The notes beneath the pieces were generated by a model. It did not search any database. It was not told where the DNA came from and was given only the letters and a program-made list of their open reading frames with translations. The translations under genes and the position numbers were made by a program. DNA of 64,000 nucleotides from Algimonas arctica (GTDB lineage: Bacteria; Pseudomonadota; Alphaproteobacteria; Caulobacterales; Maricaulaceae), in contig NZ_BMZH01000006.1 of assembly GCF_014652695.1 (NCBI RefSeq), positions 120,588 to 184,587 of the forward strand, written 5' to 3'. Below, piece by piece: positions 16,389-26,922 of the stretch. The stretch's first letter is position 1. Each line of letters begins with the position of its first letter.

Positions 16389-17726
16389 CTATGATGGCCC
16401 CAAATGGCGCAAAATACGCGGAATATAGACGGCCAGGGTCATGGCGCGCGCGGCGTAATAGATTAAAAATGCGATCCAAATGCCTGCCGCGCCAAAATGT
16501 GGAACGATAGCAAAGTGTGCGGCTATATAAATAGCAACCGACGCAATCCCGGCATTACGCATCTCTGCTGTCCGGGTCGTCCCGATAAAAATTCCGTCGA
16601 TCTGATAGGCTGCGAAACCGATAATCGGGGCCAAGGCGGCATAAGGCAGGTAAGTGCGCGCCATCTCACGCACGGCCGGGTCAGCGCTCAACGCATCGAT
16701 CAAGAACGGACCGCCCAAGAAAATCAAGCCGCCAATGATAAAGGCAAATAGGGCTGAGAACCGTGTCGTCAGCATAACGGCCCGATTGAACCGCATCCGG
16801 TCTTTGGCGCCGTAGGCCGCGCCCGTCACAGCTTCTGCCGTATGCGCGAACGCATCAAGCACGAGCGCGCTCATGGTGATGAGCTGTAAATGGATATGGT
16901 TGGCCGCCATGAACAGACTGCCTTCGGTCGCCGCGGCATTACCGAAGAAATTAAAGCCAATGGTCAAGGTGATCGTCCGCACAAAAATGTTCGAATTGGC
17001 AACACCGAGCCTGCGGAGTTGTGTCGGGTTGAGCAGGTTGGCGCGGGTGACGACGCCCGGTTGGAGACCGCCACGGCGCGTGAACTCGCGGCGCATCAAC
17101 ATCAACCCCATCGCGAATCCCGCCCATTCGGCTAGCGCGGAGGCAAGCCCAACCCCGTAAAGCCCCGCGCCGAGCCAGATCACGAACAGGGGTGACAGGA
17201 TAATGTTGACGAGGTTCAAAACCAACTGCAGCTGCAGCGCCAGCCCCGCGCGACTAATCCCGACGAACCATCCCATCAGGGCAATCGTGCCGAGAGTCGC
17301 TGGCAGTCCCCAGAGCCGGGCTTGAATATAGGTGGCGGCTTCCCCCTCTAATGCGGGCGACGCAGTGAAGATGGCAAACGCAGTCGGGAGCAGGAGCATC
17401 TGTAGCGCAAAGACGAGGGTGCCGATCAACAATCCCAAGGGGATAGCCCGTAAAATATGGCCTTGCACGCCGGCGATATCGCCCGCCCCGGCATCCTGCG
17501 CTGCGAGCCCGGCCGTGCTCATGCGCAGGAACCCAAAGCCCCAATAGACGATGCCGTAGATGACAGCGCCGAGGCCAATTCCGGCGAGCGCTTGGGTGCC
17601 AACAAACCGACCGACGACGAATGTGTCGACCAACCCGACCACAGGGGCGGCCGCATTGGCCAGCATGATCGGCCAGCTTTGGCCAAACACAGCGCGGGCG
17701 GTTAGAGGAATTGAGGGTGACGACAT
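16389..17726 (-). CDS. MATE family multidrug efflux transporter
   Basis: A 445-residue protein with about 12 hydrophobic helices and the MATE features WPIMLANAAAPVVGLVDTFVVGRF at the N-terminus and DAFAHTAEAVTGAAYGAKD at the start of the second half (about residue 290). DinF/NorM-like transporters of this family use Na+ or H+ gradients to export cations or toxic compounds. It is followed, 75 bases on, by the dehydratase-like gene in the same direction. The substrate is unknown. Confidence 0.92.
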   Translation of the reverse strand: MSSPSIPLTARAVFGQSWPIMLANAAAPVVGLVDTFVVGRFVGTQALAGIGLGAVIYGIVYWGFGFLRMSTAGLAAQDAGAGDIAGVQGHILRAIPLGLLIGTLVFALQMLLLPTAFAIFTASPALEGEAATYIQARLWGLPATLGTIALMGWFVGISRAGLALQLQLVLNLVNIILSPLFVIWLGAGLYGVGLASALAEWAGFAMGLMLMRREFTRRGGLQPGVVTRANLLNPTQLRRLGVANSNIFVRTITLTIGFNFFGNAAATEGSLFMAANHIHLQLITMSALVLDAFAHTAEAVTGAAYGAKDRMRFNRAVMLTTRFSALFAFIIGGLIFLGGPFLIDALSADPAVREMARTYLPYAALAPIIGFAAYQIDGIFIGTTRTAEMRNAGIASVAIYIAAHFAIVPHFGAAGIWIAFLIYYAARAMTLAVYIPRILRHLGPS

Positions 17727-18045
17727 TGGGAGGCTTTAGAGGGAAGGTCGGGCGGAACCAAGCACAGCGCGCGGGTCAGGTTTCAAGACAAGTGTCCTGC
17801 TCCTGCTTCGGCGCGTGTCCGTGAGAGACAACAGGGAGCGTGGCACGGGATAGACATGCGGGTTAGAGTTCTGCGCCTGTCGTTCGCGCGGTTTGCGATG
17901 GGCTTTGACGGCAGTCGTCGACCTCCCCCATGATGGGGGAGGGTTCTAATTCAGCGGAGGGGACCAGAGATAAGACTTTATCCAATCCGGGTCCACGCTC
18001 GCACGGTTCGAGATCGGCTCAGATCAACCCTGAAGCCGCTGTGCC
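17727..18045. other. Intergenic stretch without a gene
   Basis: About 320 bases between the MATE gene start and the maeB stop. No ORF with plausible coding character is seen. It must contain the promoter of the MATE gene and holds one perfect 21-bp palindrome. No convincing T-tract terminator for the downstream end of maeB is apparent. Confidence 0.6.
17922..17942. repeat. REP-like perfect palindrome
   Basis: The arms cctcccccat and atgggggagg are perfect reverse complements of 10 bases around a single central g. It has no T-run on either side, so it is not an ordinary terminator. It looks like a short dispersed palindromic (REP-type) element, but only one copy is present in this window. Confidence 0.6.
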
Positions 18046-20331
18046 TTAGTCATGCGTTGGCGCGTAAGCCGCCAAGGTCGCCATTTGCAAAATCTCAGAC
18101 GCGGCCGCGCCGAGTGAGCAAATCTGCACGGGTTTTTCGAGGCCCGTTAGGAACGGCCCGAGCACAGTCGCGCCGCCCACGGCATCCAGCAATTTGGTCG
18201 AGATGCTGGCGGAGTGGATGGCAGGCATGACCAGCACGTTGGCGGCGTCTGTGAGGCGCGAGAACGGGTAGGTCAGTGTGTGCAATGGATCGAGCGCGAC
18301 ATCGGCTGCAAGGTCGCCTTCATATTCAAAATCAACGTCTCGCTCATCCAAAATTGCAACCGCTTCACGGACTTTGAGCATCCGTTCGCCGACGGGGTTA
18401 CCAAAGGTCGAGTAGGACAACATGGCCACGCGCGGCTCAAACCCAAATGTCTGGGCGAAAGCGGCGGTTGTTTCGGCAATATCAGCCAAATCCTCAGCCG
18501 TGGGCAATTCGGTGACGTTGGTATCGGCAATAAACAATGTGCGTTGCTTGTTGACGACAACGGACACGCCCATAGTGCGTTCACGTTTACGGTGGTTGAG
18601 CACAAGACGGACGTCGCGCAGCACAACATCGTAGGACCGGGTGACGCCCGATACCATGCCGTCTGCGAGACCGTGATGCATCAGCAAGGCTGAGAACACG
18701 TTCCGGTCATTATTGACGAGCCGCTGCGCGTCACGGCGTAGGAAGCCGCGGCGTTGCAGGCGGGAATAGAGATATTCTGTGAACTCTGCATTGCGGTCAA
18801 ACAGACGGGCATTGAGCACAGTTAAGCTCTCCGGGTTTTCTATGCCGAGCAGTTTCATATTGTCGTAAATCGGCTTTTCGCGGCCAATCAGAATGGCTTT
18901 GCCCAGACCCCGTTGCTGGAATGATTGTGCGGCCCGAATGACGGCGGGCTCTTCGCCTTCGGCAAAGACGATGGTTTTGGGTTCTTCGCAAACCGCCGCG
19001 GTTATGCCTTGCAGGATCGCCGCCGTCGGGTCCTGACGCCGTGCGAGGGACCGTTTATAGGCTTCCATATCTTCAATGGGTTTGCGCGCGACGCCGGAAT
19101 CCATCGCAGCTTGGGCGACGTAAGGTGGGATTTCGCTGATGAGGCGCGGGTCAAACGGGGCCGGAATAATATATTCCGGACCATATTTTGGACGGTTTCC
19201 GTGATAGGCGGCGGCGACTTCTTCGGGCACATCTTGGCGCGCCAGATCGGCGAGCGCGTGGGCGCAGGCCAGCTTCATTTCCTCATTTACATTGCGCGCG
19301 CGCACATCCAGCGCCCCGCGGAAAATATAGGGGAAGCCGAGAACATTATTGACCTGATTGGGATAATCAGAACGGCCCGTGGCAATGATCGCGTCATCGC
19401 GAACAGCCTTAATATCTTCAGGCGAAATTTCTGGGTCTGGATTGGCCATTGCGAAAATGATCGGATTGGGCGCCATAGACTTAATCATGTCCTGATTAAC
19501 GATGCCTGCGACCGAAAGACCAAGGAACACATCGGCGCCAACCATGGCTTCGGCCAAAGTGCGCTTATCCGTGTCGACAGCATGCGGTGCCTTCCACTGG
19601 TCCATATATTCAGTGCGGCCCTGAAAGATCACGCCCTTACTATCGAGCACGAGGCAATTTTCATCTTGAACACCTAGGCTCTTGATCAGGTTGAGCACCG
19701 AGAGACCTGCCGCGCCAGCGCCGCTAAGCACGACCTTCATGTTTTTAAATTCGCGTCCGGTCAGGTGCGCAGCGTTTATCAAGCCCGCTGTCGCGATGAT
19801 CGCAGTCCCATGTTGGTCATCGTGAAAGACCGGAATGTCGAGGAGATCGCGAAGTTCTTGCTCAATGATGAAACATTCAGGCGAACCGATATCTTCGAGA
19901 TTGATGCCGCCGAAACTATTGCCGATGCGTTTGACACATTCGATGAAAGGTTCGGCTTCGACTTCTTCGACCTCAATATCGAAACTATCGATATCGGCGA
20001 AGCGTTTAAATAGAACGGCTTTACCTTCCATAACGGGTTTGGACGCCGCTGCGCCCAAATTGCCGAGACCAAGAATAGCCGTGCCGTTGGATATCACGGC
20101 GACCGTATTGCCTTTGGAGGTATAGTCGTAAACTGAGTCCGGGTTCGCCGCGATGGCTTCGACGGGGATCGCGACGCCGGGGCTATAAGCGAGGCTGAGA
20201 TCGCGTTGCGTCGCCATAGGTTTCGTCGGCATCATCGAAATTTTGCCGGGGGTCGGATGGGAGTGGAAGCGAAGCGCCTGCTCGTCTGTTATATAGGGCT
20301 TCTTAGGGGGGCGCGGGGTGAGCTTGGACAT
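18046..20331 (-). CDS. maeB: NADP-type malic enzyme with phosphotransacetylase-like domain
   Basis: A 761-residue multimodular malic enzyme, which oxidatively decarboxylates malate to pyruvate. Residues 1-430 are the malic enzyme core (AYSPGVAIPVEAI, KPVMEGKAVLFKRFADID, FHDDQHGTAI and a dinucleotide-binding LSGAGAAGLSVLNL). Residues 440-760 are the PTA-like domain (TIVFAEGEEPAVIRAAQ, VLVMPAIHSASI), thought to be regulatory by acetyl-CoA. The start at 20331 has a GGAG site 8 bases upstream; the frame opens further upstream to 20430 across two 19-bp repeats, which are better read as leader DNA. It is divergent from glnB-glnA. Confidence 0.94.
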   Translation of the reverse strand: MSKLTPRPPKKPYITDEQALRFHSHPTPGKISMMPTKPMATQRDLSLAYSPGVAIPVEAIAANPDSVYDYTSKGNTVAVISNGTAILGLGNLGAAASKPVMEGKAVLFKRFADIDSFDIEVEEVEAEPFIECVKRIGNSFGGINLEDIGSPECFIIEQELRDLLDIPVFHDDQHGTAIIATAGLINAAHLTGREFKNMKVVLSGAGAAGLSVLNLIKSLGVQDENCLVLDSKGVIFQGRTEYMDQWKAPHAVDTDKRTLAEAMVGADVFLGLSVAGIVNQDMIKSMAPNPIIFAMANPDPEISPEDIKAVRDDAIIATGRSDYPNQVNNVLGFPYIFRGALDVRARNVNEEMKLACAHALADLARQDVPEEVAAAYHGNRPKYGPEYIIPAPFDPRLISEIPPYVAQAAMDSGVARKPIEDMEAYKRSLARRQDPTAAILQGITAAVCEEPKTIVFAEGEEPAVIRAAQSFQQRGLGKAILIGREKPIYDNMKLLGIENPESLTVLNARLFDRNAEFTEYLYSRLQRRGFLRRDAQRLVNNDRNVFSALLMHHGLADGMVSGVTRSYDVVLRDVRLVLNHRKRERTMGVSVVVNKQRTLFIADTNVTELPTAEDLADIAETTAAFAQTFGFEPRVAMLSYSTFGNPVGERMLKVREAVAILDERDVDFEYEGDLAADVALDPLHTLTYPFSRLTDAANVLVMPAIHSASISTKLLDAVGGATVLGPFLTGLEKPVQICSLGAAASEILQMATLAAYAPTHD

Positions 20332-21104
<773 letters not shown>

Positions 21105-21164
21105 ACGCGTCACACTTTAAACGACCCTCTCCATAAACAGAACCTTTCGGGATAAGGACATTAC

Positions 21165-22586
21165 ATGGCTGACAAGGCAATCACTGCGAGCGACGTGCTC
21201 AAGACAATTAAAGACGAAGAGATTAGCTTCGTCGATCTTCGCTTCACAGACCCGAAGGGGAAAATGCAGCACGTTACTTTCCATTCCGATTTGGTGAATG
21301 AAGACTTGTTTGCAGACGGCACAATGTTTGATGGGTCGTCGATTGCGGGTTGGAAAGCCATCAATGAGTCCGACATGGTGCTTATGCCTGATGCCAGCAC
21401 GGCCAAGATGGACCCATTTTATCAGCAAGATACGATGGCGATCTTCTGTGACATCCTCGAGCCTGATAACGGCACGCCCTATAATCGCGATCCTCGCGGC
21501 ACGGCGAAGTCAGCTGAGAACTATATGCGTTCGGCCAATGTTGGCGACGAAGTCTATTTTGGTCCTGAAGCTGAATTCTTTGTTTTCGATGACGTTCGCT
21601 GGGACACATCACAGCATAAAACAGGCTATCAGTTCGACAGTGTCGAAGGGCCTTACAATTCCGATACACAATATGCCGGCGGCAATATGGGGCACCGTCC
21701 GGGTCCTAAGGGCGGTTATTTCCCCGTCCCACCAATCGACCATGAGCAGGATATGCGCTCTGAGATGCTTTCCATCATGAGTGAACTTGGTTTGCGTCCT
21801 GAGAAACATCACCACGAAGTCGCCCCGTCTCAGCACGAATTAGGCATGCAGTTCGACACGCTCTTGAAGATGGGCGACAATATGCAGCTCTACAAATATA
21901 TCGTGCATAATGTGGCGCATGCTTACGGCAAATCCGCGACATTTATGCCCAAGCCCGTTCATAATGATAACGGCACTGGCATGCATGTTCATATGTCGAT
22001 CTGGAAAGACAAACAGCCGCTCTTCGCGGGTGACGGCTATGCTGGCCTTAGCGACGAATGCCTCTATTATATCGGCGGCGTGATCAAACACGCGAAAGCG
22101 ATCAACGCGTTCGCCAATGCGTCGACAAACTCTTACAAGCGTCTGGTGCCGGGCTTCGAAGCGCCCGTCATGTTGGCCTATTCCAGCCGGAACCGCTCCG
22201 CTTCCATTCGTATTCCGTGGACGGCGTCACGCAACGGCAAACGCCTTGAAGCGCGTTTCCCTGATCCAGCGGGCAATCCGTACCTGACTTACACAGCGCT
22301 CCTGATGGCGGGTCTCGACGGGATTAAGAACAAGATCCACCCGGGCGATCCGATGGATATTGATCTCTACGAATTGACGGCAGAGGAAGCCAAAGACATT
22401 CCACAAGTTTGTGGCTCTTTGCGCGAAGCGCTCGAAAATCTCGATAGTGACCGCGACTTCCTGAAAGCCGGCAATGTGTTTGATGATGACCAAATCGACG
22501 CCTATATCGAAATGAAAATGGAAGAAGTGCACCGCCTTGCCATGCACCCACATCCGGTCGAATTTGATATGTATTATAAGTGTTAA
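21165..22586 (+). CDS. glnA: Glutamine synthetase type I
   Basis: A 473-residue GS-I that makes glutamine from glutamate, ammonia and ATP. Visible: [18 protein letters not shown], the GPEAEFFVF catalytic block (about residue 130), the ATP-binding [13 protein letters not shown], and [13 protein letters not shown]. The adenylylation-site Tyr lies in [15 protein letters not shown] (about residue 405), so covalent control by GlnE is expected. It follows glnB and is followed by a strong terminator. Confidence 0.98.
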   Translation: MADKAITASDVLKTIKDEEISFVDLRFTDPKGKMQHVTFHSDLVNEDLFADGTMFDGSSIAGWKAINESDMVLMPDASTAKMDPFYQQDTMAIFCDILEPDNGTPYNRDPRGTAKSAENYMRSANVGDEVYFGPEAEFFVFDDVRWDTSQHKTGYQFDSVEGPYNSDTQYAGGNMGHRPGPKGGYFPVPPIDHEQDMRSEMLSIMSELGLRPEKHHHEVAPSQHELGMQFDTLLKMGDNMQLYKYIVHNVAHAYGKSATFMPKPVHNDNGTGMHVHMSIWKDKQPLFAGDGYAGLSDECLYYIGGVIKHAKAINAFANASTNSYKRLVPGFEAPVMLAYSSRNRSASIRIPWTASRNGKRLEARFPDPAGNPYLTYTALLMAGLDGIKNKIHPGDPMDIDLYELTAEEAKDIPQVCGSLREALENLDSDRDFLKAGNVFDDDQIDAYIEMKMEEVHRLAMHPHPVEFDMYYKC

Positions 22587-22699
22587 GCAGGTTTGAGTCC
22601 CCGAAAGGGACCTAAGGAGCGCGAGGCGATCCGTCACAAACTGCGTCAGCACGTCAGGCGCCCCAAAGGGAGCCAATCAAATATCGCAGATTTAAATTT

Positions 22700-22735
22700 A
22701 AGGCCGCCCCGATTACCCGGAGCGGCCTTTTTCTT
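22700..22735 (+). terminator. Rho-independent terminator of glnB-glnA
   Basis: AAGGCCGCCCC pairs with GGAGCGGCCTT (11 positions, one mismatch) around an 8-base loop, followed by TTTTTC. It lies about 115 bases after the glnA stop. Confidence 0.88.
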
Positions 22736-22812
22736 GGTCGAAGCCTAGCTGCCACAAAGTTGATTTGCCATCCGCCGCGCTGTCAGCCAAGCGAAACGAA
22801 AGGAGATTGCCG

Positions 22813-23313
22813 ATGCGCCGCCCCCTATTCCTGAGTTGTCTCACCGCTTTAATGCTGAGCGCTTGTGCGTCGTTACCCGATGCGGAGCGTCCAATAGCCG
22901 GCGAACTCGCGGCAATCGACGGGGCAACGCCGGGCATGGTTGCTGCGGGTCAGGCTAATCACATTTACCGCTCACAGCTGGCGCAGCTGAATGATATTCG
23001 CGAAGCCGAAGCACGAGTCGATTTAGCGCGTGCGCGGCTTGATTTTGCAACTGTCCGTGATCGGGGCGCGGGGGATGGGGACGTCCGTGAATTCCTCGAC
23101 GCGAGGCGCTCGCTTCGCAACCTGCGCAATGTGTATGGCCCGACCGACACGGGGCGACCGTCTTGGGGTTATCAACCCTATGGCTATGGCGGTCACTGGC
23201 CGCGTGGTCGCCGTCATTGGACGAATGGTCCTGTCGGCACATTGGGTCTGTCAGTGGATAAGGATATTGCCATTGGACAGGCCATGCCGCTGTCGATGCA
23301 ATCCGGGAATTAA
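22813..23313 (+). CDS. Hypothetical lipoprotein
   Basis: A 166-residue protein starting MRRPLFLSCLTALMLSACAS with a lipobox LSAC (Cys at about residue 18) and an AGGAG site upstream of ATG 22813. The middle is a charged helical, possibly coiled-coil segment (about residues 55-105, rich in Arg/Ala/Glu). The tail is Gly/Tyr/Arg-rich (PSWGYQPYGYGGHWPRG). I recognise no family. It ends 4 bases into the convergent yqaA-like gene. Confidence 0.7.
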   Translation: MRRPLFLSCLTALMLSACASLPDAERPIAGELAAIDGATPGMVAAGQANHIYRSQLAQLNDIREAEARVDLARARLDFATVRDRGAGDGDVREFLDARRSLRNLRNVYGPTDTGRPSWGYQPYGYGGHWPRGRRHWTNGPVGTLGLSVDKDIAIGQAMPLSMQSGN

Positions 23314-23912
23314 TGCATCAGCGCCATATAGAGCCAATAGAGCCCGGCGAGCAGGATAAAGAGGCCCACTGAAAACCAGCCAAAATGCGTTTTCATAATC
23401 TCTTCGGCTTTGGGGCCAAAGGCTTTCACAACCCACGCCACAAGAAAGAAGCGCAGGGACCGAGACATGACAGAGGCGGCCATAAACACGGCAAAATTGA
23501 TCTTGAGCGCCCCGCTCATGATTGTGATGACTTTGTAGGGGAAGGGGGTCAACCCCGCGCCGAAGACAGCGAGCGCGCCATATTGCTCCACCCGATTTGA
23601 AAAATCTCGGACGCTATCGGCTTTGCCTAAATGTTCGAGCAACGGCATGGCCAAGACATCGAACAATAGCATGCCAATAATATAACCTAAAATGCCACCG
23701 AGGACGGAGAATATCGTCGCGATCGTGGCCAGTCGCCACGCCTTTTCCGGGGACGCTTGGACCATCGGGATCAACATAATGTCTGGCGGGATCGGAAAAA
23801 ACGAACTTTCCACAAAACACACGCCGGCAAAGATGCGTTCGGCATGGCGGTGACGGGCAGCAACCTTCACCCCTTCATACCAGCGTTCAAGAAATGCGAG
23901 ACGACCCTTCAT
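23310..23912 (-). CDS. YqaA/DedA-like (SNARE-associated) membrane protein
   Basis: A 200-residue inner-membrane protein with about five hydrophobic helices. DedA-superfamily features are visible: FVESSFFPIPPDIMLIPM (the conserved acidic residue and Pro-rich reentrant loop) and FGAGLTPFPYKVITIMSGAL with the conserved G-x-x-P. YqaA-type proteins are related to flippases that recycle undecaprenyl phosphate or phospholipids. The precise substrate is not known. Confidence 0.87.
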   Translation of the reverse strand: MKGRLAFLERWYEGVKVAARHRHAERIFAGVCFVESSFFPIPPDIMLIPMVQASPEKAWRLATIATIFSVLGGILGYIIGMLLFDVLAMPLLEHLGKADSVRDFSNRVEQYGALAVFGAGLTPFPYKVITIMSGALKINFAVFMAASVMSRSLRFFLVAWVVKAFGPKAEEIMKTHFGWFSVGLFILLAGLYWLYMALMH

Positions 23913-24012
23913 AGGACCGGACTAGTGGTCGTAAGTGTAGGGAGCGTAAAGAAAATTCTGTCGTAAATAGCAGGTCGACTTTGTTCGAAAAAAAGCGCCT
24001 CTGCAGAAGGCC

Positions 24013-24435
24013 TTAGTGATTGACGGCCGCTTTAATATTCCTGGCTTCAGCCTCCACCTTGAGCGCATGTTGATCGCGAAGGAAGGGGATAATTTTGGCT
24101 TTATCGATGACATGGTCAACGCCAAGACTTTTAGGGTCGCTTAGATAGGCGTGGTGAATATCATTAGAGATAATTGCAACCGTCTCAGTTTTGAACGCGG
24201 AGACAATGAAGGGGGCTGAAAACTCAGCTGAAATATTTCCTGATAGGTGGTTGTCCAACAACACAAGGTCATAGGGATGGCGCTGTAGGAAGTTAACTGC
24301 TTCACTGCATTTGTAGGCATGATCGACGCGAATGGGGGTGTGTGTCAGCGCTCTGAAAATCCGTTTGATAAGCTCTAACTCTTCAATTTCGTCATCAATG
24401 AGGAGGACATTAAAGACAGAAAAATCAGAAGCCAT
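24013..24435 (-). CDS. Single-domain response regulator
   Basis: A 140-residue stand-alone receiver domain. The acidic pocket LLIDDE is at about residues 11-16, the phospho-acceptor Asp in DLVLLDNHL, the switch Ser in AIISND, and the conserved Lys in VIDKAK. No output domain is present. It lies 77 bases downstream of another single-domain regulator and a histidine kinase on the same strand, so a shared phosphorelay is likely. Confidence 0.85.
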   Translation of the reverse strand: MASDFSVFNVLLIDDEIEELELIKRIFRALTHTPIRVDHAYKCSEAVNFLQRHPYDLVLLDNHLSGNISAEFSAPFIVSAFKTETVAIISNDIHHAYLSDPKSLGVDHVIDKAKIIPFLRDQHALKVEAEARNIKAAVNH

Positions 24436-24512
24436 AGGCCCGTATTAAGGATTTGACGCCTGTTTACGAATGGCAACCGTCATCAGCGTTAACAATGTCT
24501 TGAATTATCGAT

Positions 24513-24905
24513 TTAGCTGCTCGTTCCGCATAGGTATTGGTCATAAATATCACGCCCAAGCGAGAAATAGTCTGCTGCAGAGGGCGGTTTGACAAAATAA
24601 CCGCTCGCGCCGTGCGCTGTCGCCATCTCCCGGTCTTCAGGCTGTTCAGACCCTGAAACCATTAGGACCGGCAAGTCACACAAATCAGGATTGGATCGGA
24701 TGACGTCGAGCACCTCAAACCCATCCATGCCCGGCATACGAATGTCGATGATAGCTATTTTGGGGGTTTCTAGGGCAATCAAGGCAGCGACGGATTTTCC
24801 GCTGGATAGTTCGGTAAACTCAAGACTGTCATCTTTAAACGCGATCGCTTTCTTGATCATTTTACGATCAAAATCACTGTCATCAATTATGAGTACCTTA
24901 TCCAT
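24513..24905 (-). CDS. Single-domain response regulator
   Basis: A 130-residue receiver domain starting MDKVLIIDDSDFDRKMIKKA at 24905. The frame is open to 25076, but an excellent AAGGAGG site lies just before 24905. Conserved residues: IIDD pocket, phospho-acceptor Asp in IIDIRMPGMDGFEVL, switch Ser in VLMVSGS and Lys in YFVKPP. It has no output domain. Its start overlaps the 3' end of the histidine kinase gene by 8 bases, strongly implying a cognate pair. Confidence 0.9.
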   Translation of the reverse strand: MDKVLIIDDSDFDRKMIKKAIAFKDDSLEFTELSSGKSVAALIALETPKIAIIDIRMPGMDGFEVLDVIRSNPDLCDLPVLMVSGSEQPEDREMATAHGASGYFVKPPSAADYFSLGRDIYDQYLCGTSS

Positions 24906-26391
24906 CGTTCGGCCTCCTTGCCCGGAAAAGTTTAACTTGAAAACAACTTCCGGCGTTACCCGTTTCAATGAGCTCAATTGTTCCGCCATGTAAAGTGATA
25001 ATACGGCGACATAAAGCCAAGCCGACCCCTGACCCTTCGATTTCAGAGTACGGTTTTGCTCGACCGAATAGGTCAAAGACTTGATCCGCGAAACTAGGGT
25101 CGATTCCTAACCCATTATCGCGTACCGAAATTACCCAATATTGCTTCTCTGTTTCAGCTGTAATTTCTATCTCGACGAGCCGTCTCTCTGAGCGGTATTT
25201 GATCGCGTTACTCACAAGGTTGGTAAAGACTTGTGCCAGCAGAGCATTGTCGCCGCGCACATAGATTTCAGCGTCGGGAAGTATGAGTGAGCCACCCGTT
25301 TCGTCGAGATGCCCTTGTTCATTATTCGCAACCTGTCGCAGGACGTTATTCAGATTAACAGGCCCGAGATCGACGCCTTCAGGTGACGCGCGCATGAATT
25401 TTAAGAAGCACTTGATGAGCTGTCGCATGTGGTTCACACCTGCGGCAATATCGTCGAAATAGGCGGTTGCTTCAGCAGGTAGGGCGTCGCCCAGTTCCAA
25501 TTGCATCAATTCGGCGGATATCCCAATCTTGCGCAAGGGGGCTTGCAAATCATGTGATGCGAGTGACGCAAAATCATCCAAATTCTTATTTATGGATTTT
25601 AGGGTCGCTTCTTGTTCCTTCAATTCCGTGATATCGGTTGACACAACAAGAATGCGGGGCCCGTCTTCGCCGTCTGTAAAGGGGATTTTATCGGATTGGA
25701 CCCAGAGTTGTTCGCCACTATCCGGGGTGAAGGGTTCGACCAAACCGCGGATCGCCTTCCCTGAATTGAACACACTTAAATCAGCGTCATGATAGTCTTT
25801 GGCCGCTTCACCAAACAAGTCATACGTGTTTTTACCCTCAACCTCCTCTACCGTCATTCCCATTGATGCGGCAGCGGCCTGATTGAGGCGAAGTATTTTA
25901 TTCTTATCGTCTTTGTACCAAATGAGGGAGGGGACTGTGTCCAGGACAGATCGCAATTCCACATGCACAGCATCCAGCGCCTTTGTCTGCGCTGCAACTT
26001 GGTGTTCAAGGAGTGTTTTGCTGGTCACGTCCCGCCCGACAGATTGGTAGCCTTGCAAGACGTTTTCGTCGCTATAGAGGCCGATAATTGTAAACAGGAC
26101 GTATTGTGGACCCGCGGGTCGATCAATGCGCTGGAGTGACGTCACACTAGGTGATTCCGGGCATATGTTTCCTAAAACAGACTTGATGACTTCATGTTGT
26201 TTTTCCTCTGATCGCAAAAATAGGTGGGTCCCTATGAGCGCGTCTTTGGACATTAGGAAAAAGGTCGCAGCAGCCTCATTGGCATAGGTAAAGTTCAATT
26301 CTTTATCCATCCGACAGATGAGGTCGGGATGCGTATCGAGGATGGAGTTTAACGTATCTATCATTCCGGACTTCCGCGGGGAGATTTTCAT
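24898..26391 (-). CDS. PAS-PAS sensor histidine kinase (soluble)
   Basis: A 497-residue kinase with no membrane segments. It has two PAS domains (about residues 10-125 and 145-265), a short coiled-coil (KEQEATLKSINKNLDDF), a DHp domain with the phospho-accepting His in SHDLQAPLRK (about residue 285) and an HATPase domain with N box NLVSNAIKYRS, D-x-G box VRDNGLGI, and GSGVGLALCRRI. This resembles phytochrome-type kinases without the GAF/PHY part. Starts at 26406, 26391 and 26364 are all possible. The next two genes are single-domain regulators. Confidence 0.9.
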   Translation of the reverse strand: MKISPRKSGMIDTLNSILDTHPDLICRMDKELNFTYANEAAATFFLMSKDALIGTHLFLRSEEKQHEVIKSVLGNICPESPSVTSLQRIDRPAGPQYVLFTIIGLYSDENVLQGYQSVGRDVTSKTLLEHQVAAQTKALDAVHVELRSVLDTVPSLIWYKDDKNKILRLNQAAAASMGMTVEEVEGKNTYDLFGEAAKDYHDADLSVFNSGKAIRGLVEPFTPDSGEQLWVQSDKIPFTDGEDGPRILVVSTDITELKEQEATLKSINKNLDDFASLASHDLQAPLRKIGISAELMQLELGDALPAEATAYFDDIAAGVNHMRQLIKCFLKFMRASPEGVDLGPVNLNNVLRQVANNEQGHLDETGGSLILPDAEIYVRGDNALLAQVFTNLVSNAIKYRSERRLVEIEITAETEKQYWVISVRDNGLGIDPSFADQVFDLFGRAKPYSEIEGSGVGLALCRRIITLHGGTIELIETGNAGSCFQVKLFRARRPNDG

Positions 26392-26406
26392 CCTAGGCGG
26401 CAGCAT

Positions 26407-26769
26407 CTTAAGGTGAGCCTAACGTCAGACATCGCGGCCTTGATGTCTTTGATCGTCCACTCTCCGGACGTCGTTCTAGCTGGTCTCATCTGTCTCTCCA
26501 CGAGATACTAGATGAGCAAAAAGTCTCTCTTAGCCCAGGCTCAAATCTGTGCCATGAGCGCTGACGACGGACATTCAAAATTTCCATTACGATCACAAGG
26601 GCGGGGTTTTCGTTCGCAATTGAGCCAAGTGATTCATTTTTTATGGGTTTCCAGCAATGACGGCGAGGATGCTCGATCAATATGAGGGCCGGTAAATTTT
26701 GGTGGTTGCTATGTGGTTGCTATCGATTTCTACACATCCCCCAACAACCTGCTAAGTCATTGAAAAGAG
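26407..26769. other. Intergenic stretch without a supported gene
   Basis: About 360 bases between the kinase gene and tRNA-Thr. No convincing coding region. Near the tRNA is a short imperfect direct repeat (tggttgctatg, tggttgctatc at about 26702-26722), the sort of sequence sometimes left at integrated-element boundaries beside tRNA genes, but no integrase remains. Confidence 0.45.
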
Positions 26770-26845
26770 TGGTGCCCCCACACGGACTCGAACCGCGGAC
26801 CCCCTGATTACAAATCAGGTGCTCTACCAGCTGAGCTATAGGGGC
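26770..26845 (-). tRNA. tRNA-Thr (anticodon TGT)
   Basis: The reverse strand folds as a complete 76-base cloverleaf beginning GCCCCTATAGCTCAGCTGG and ending with an encoded CCA. The acceptor stem is GCCCCTA/TGGGGGC. The anticodon stem CCTGA/TCAGG encloses the loop TTTGTAA, giving anticodon TGT. The T-arm GGTTCGAGTCC is present. Confidence 0.96.
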
Positions 26846-26922
26846 ATGCTCGGTAGCCGCGCGCCTTTACGGTTGTTTCCGCGCGGCTACAAGTCGTCTT
26901 TTCAGATTTTTTCACATTGTCT

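Noticed and set aside
18925..19677. 250-codon forward frame across maeB
   Set aside because: It lies entirely within the well-supported malic enzyme gene on the other strand and has no recognisable domain.
26486..26680. 64-codon reverse frame upstream of the histidine kinase
   Set aside because: No ribosome-binding site, no recognisable sequence and composition typical of intergenic DNA.
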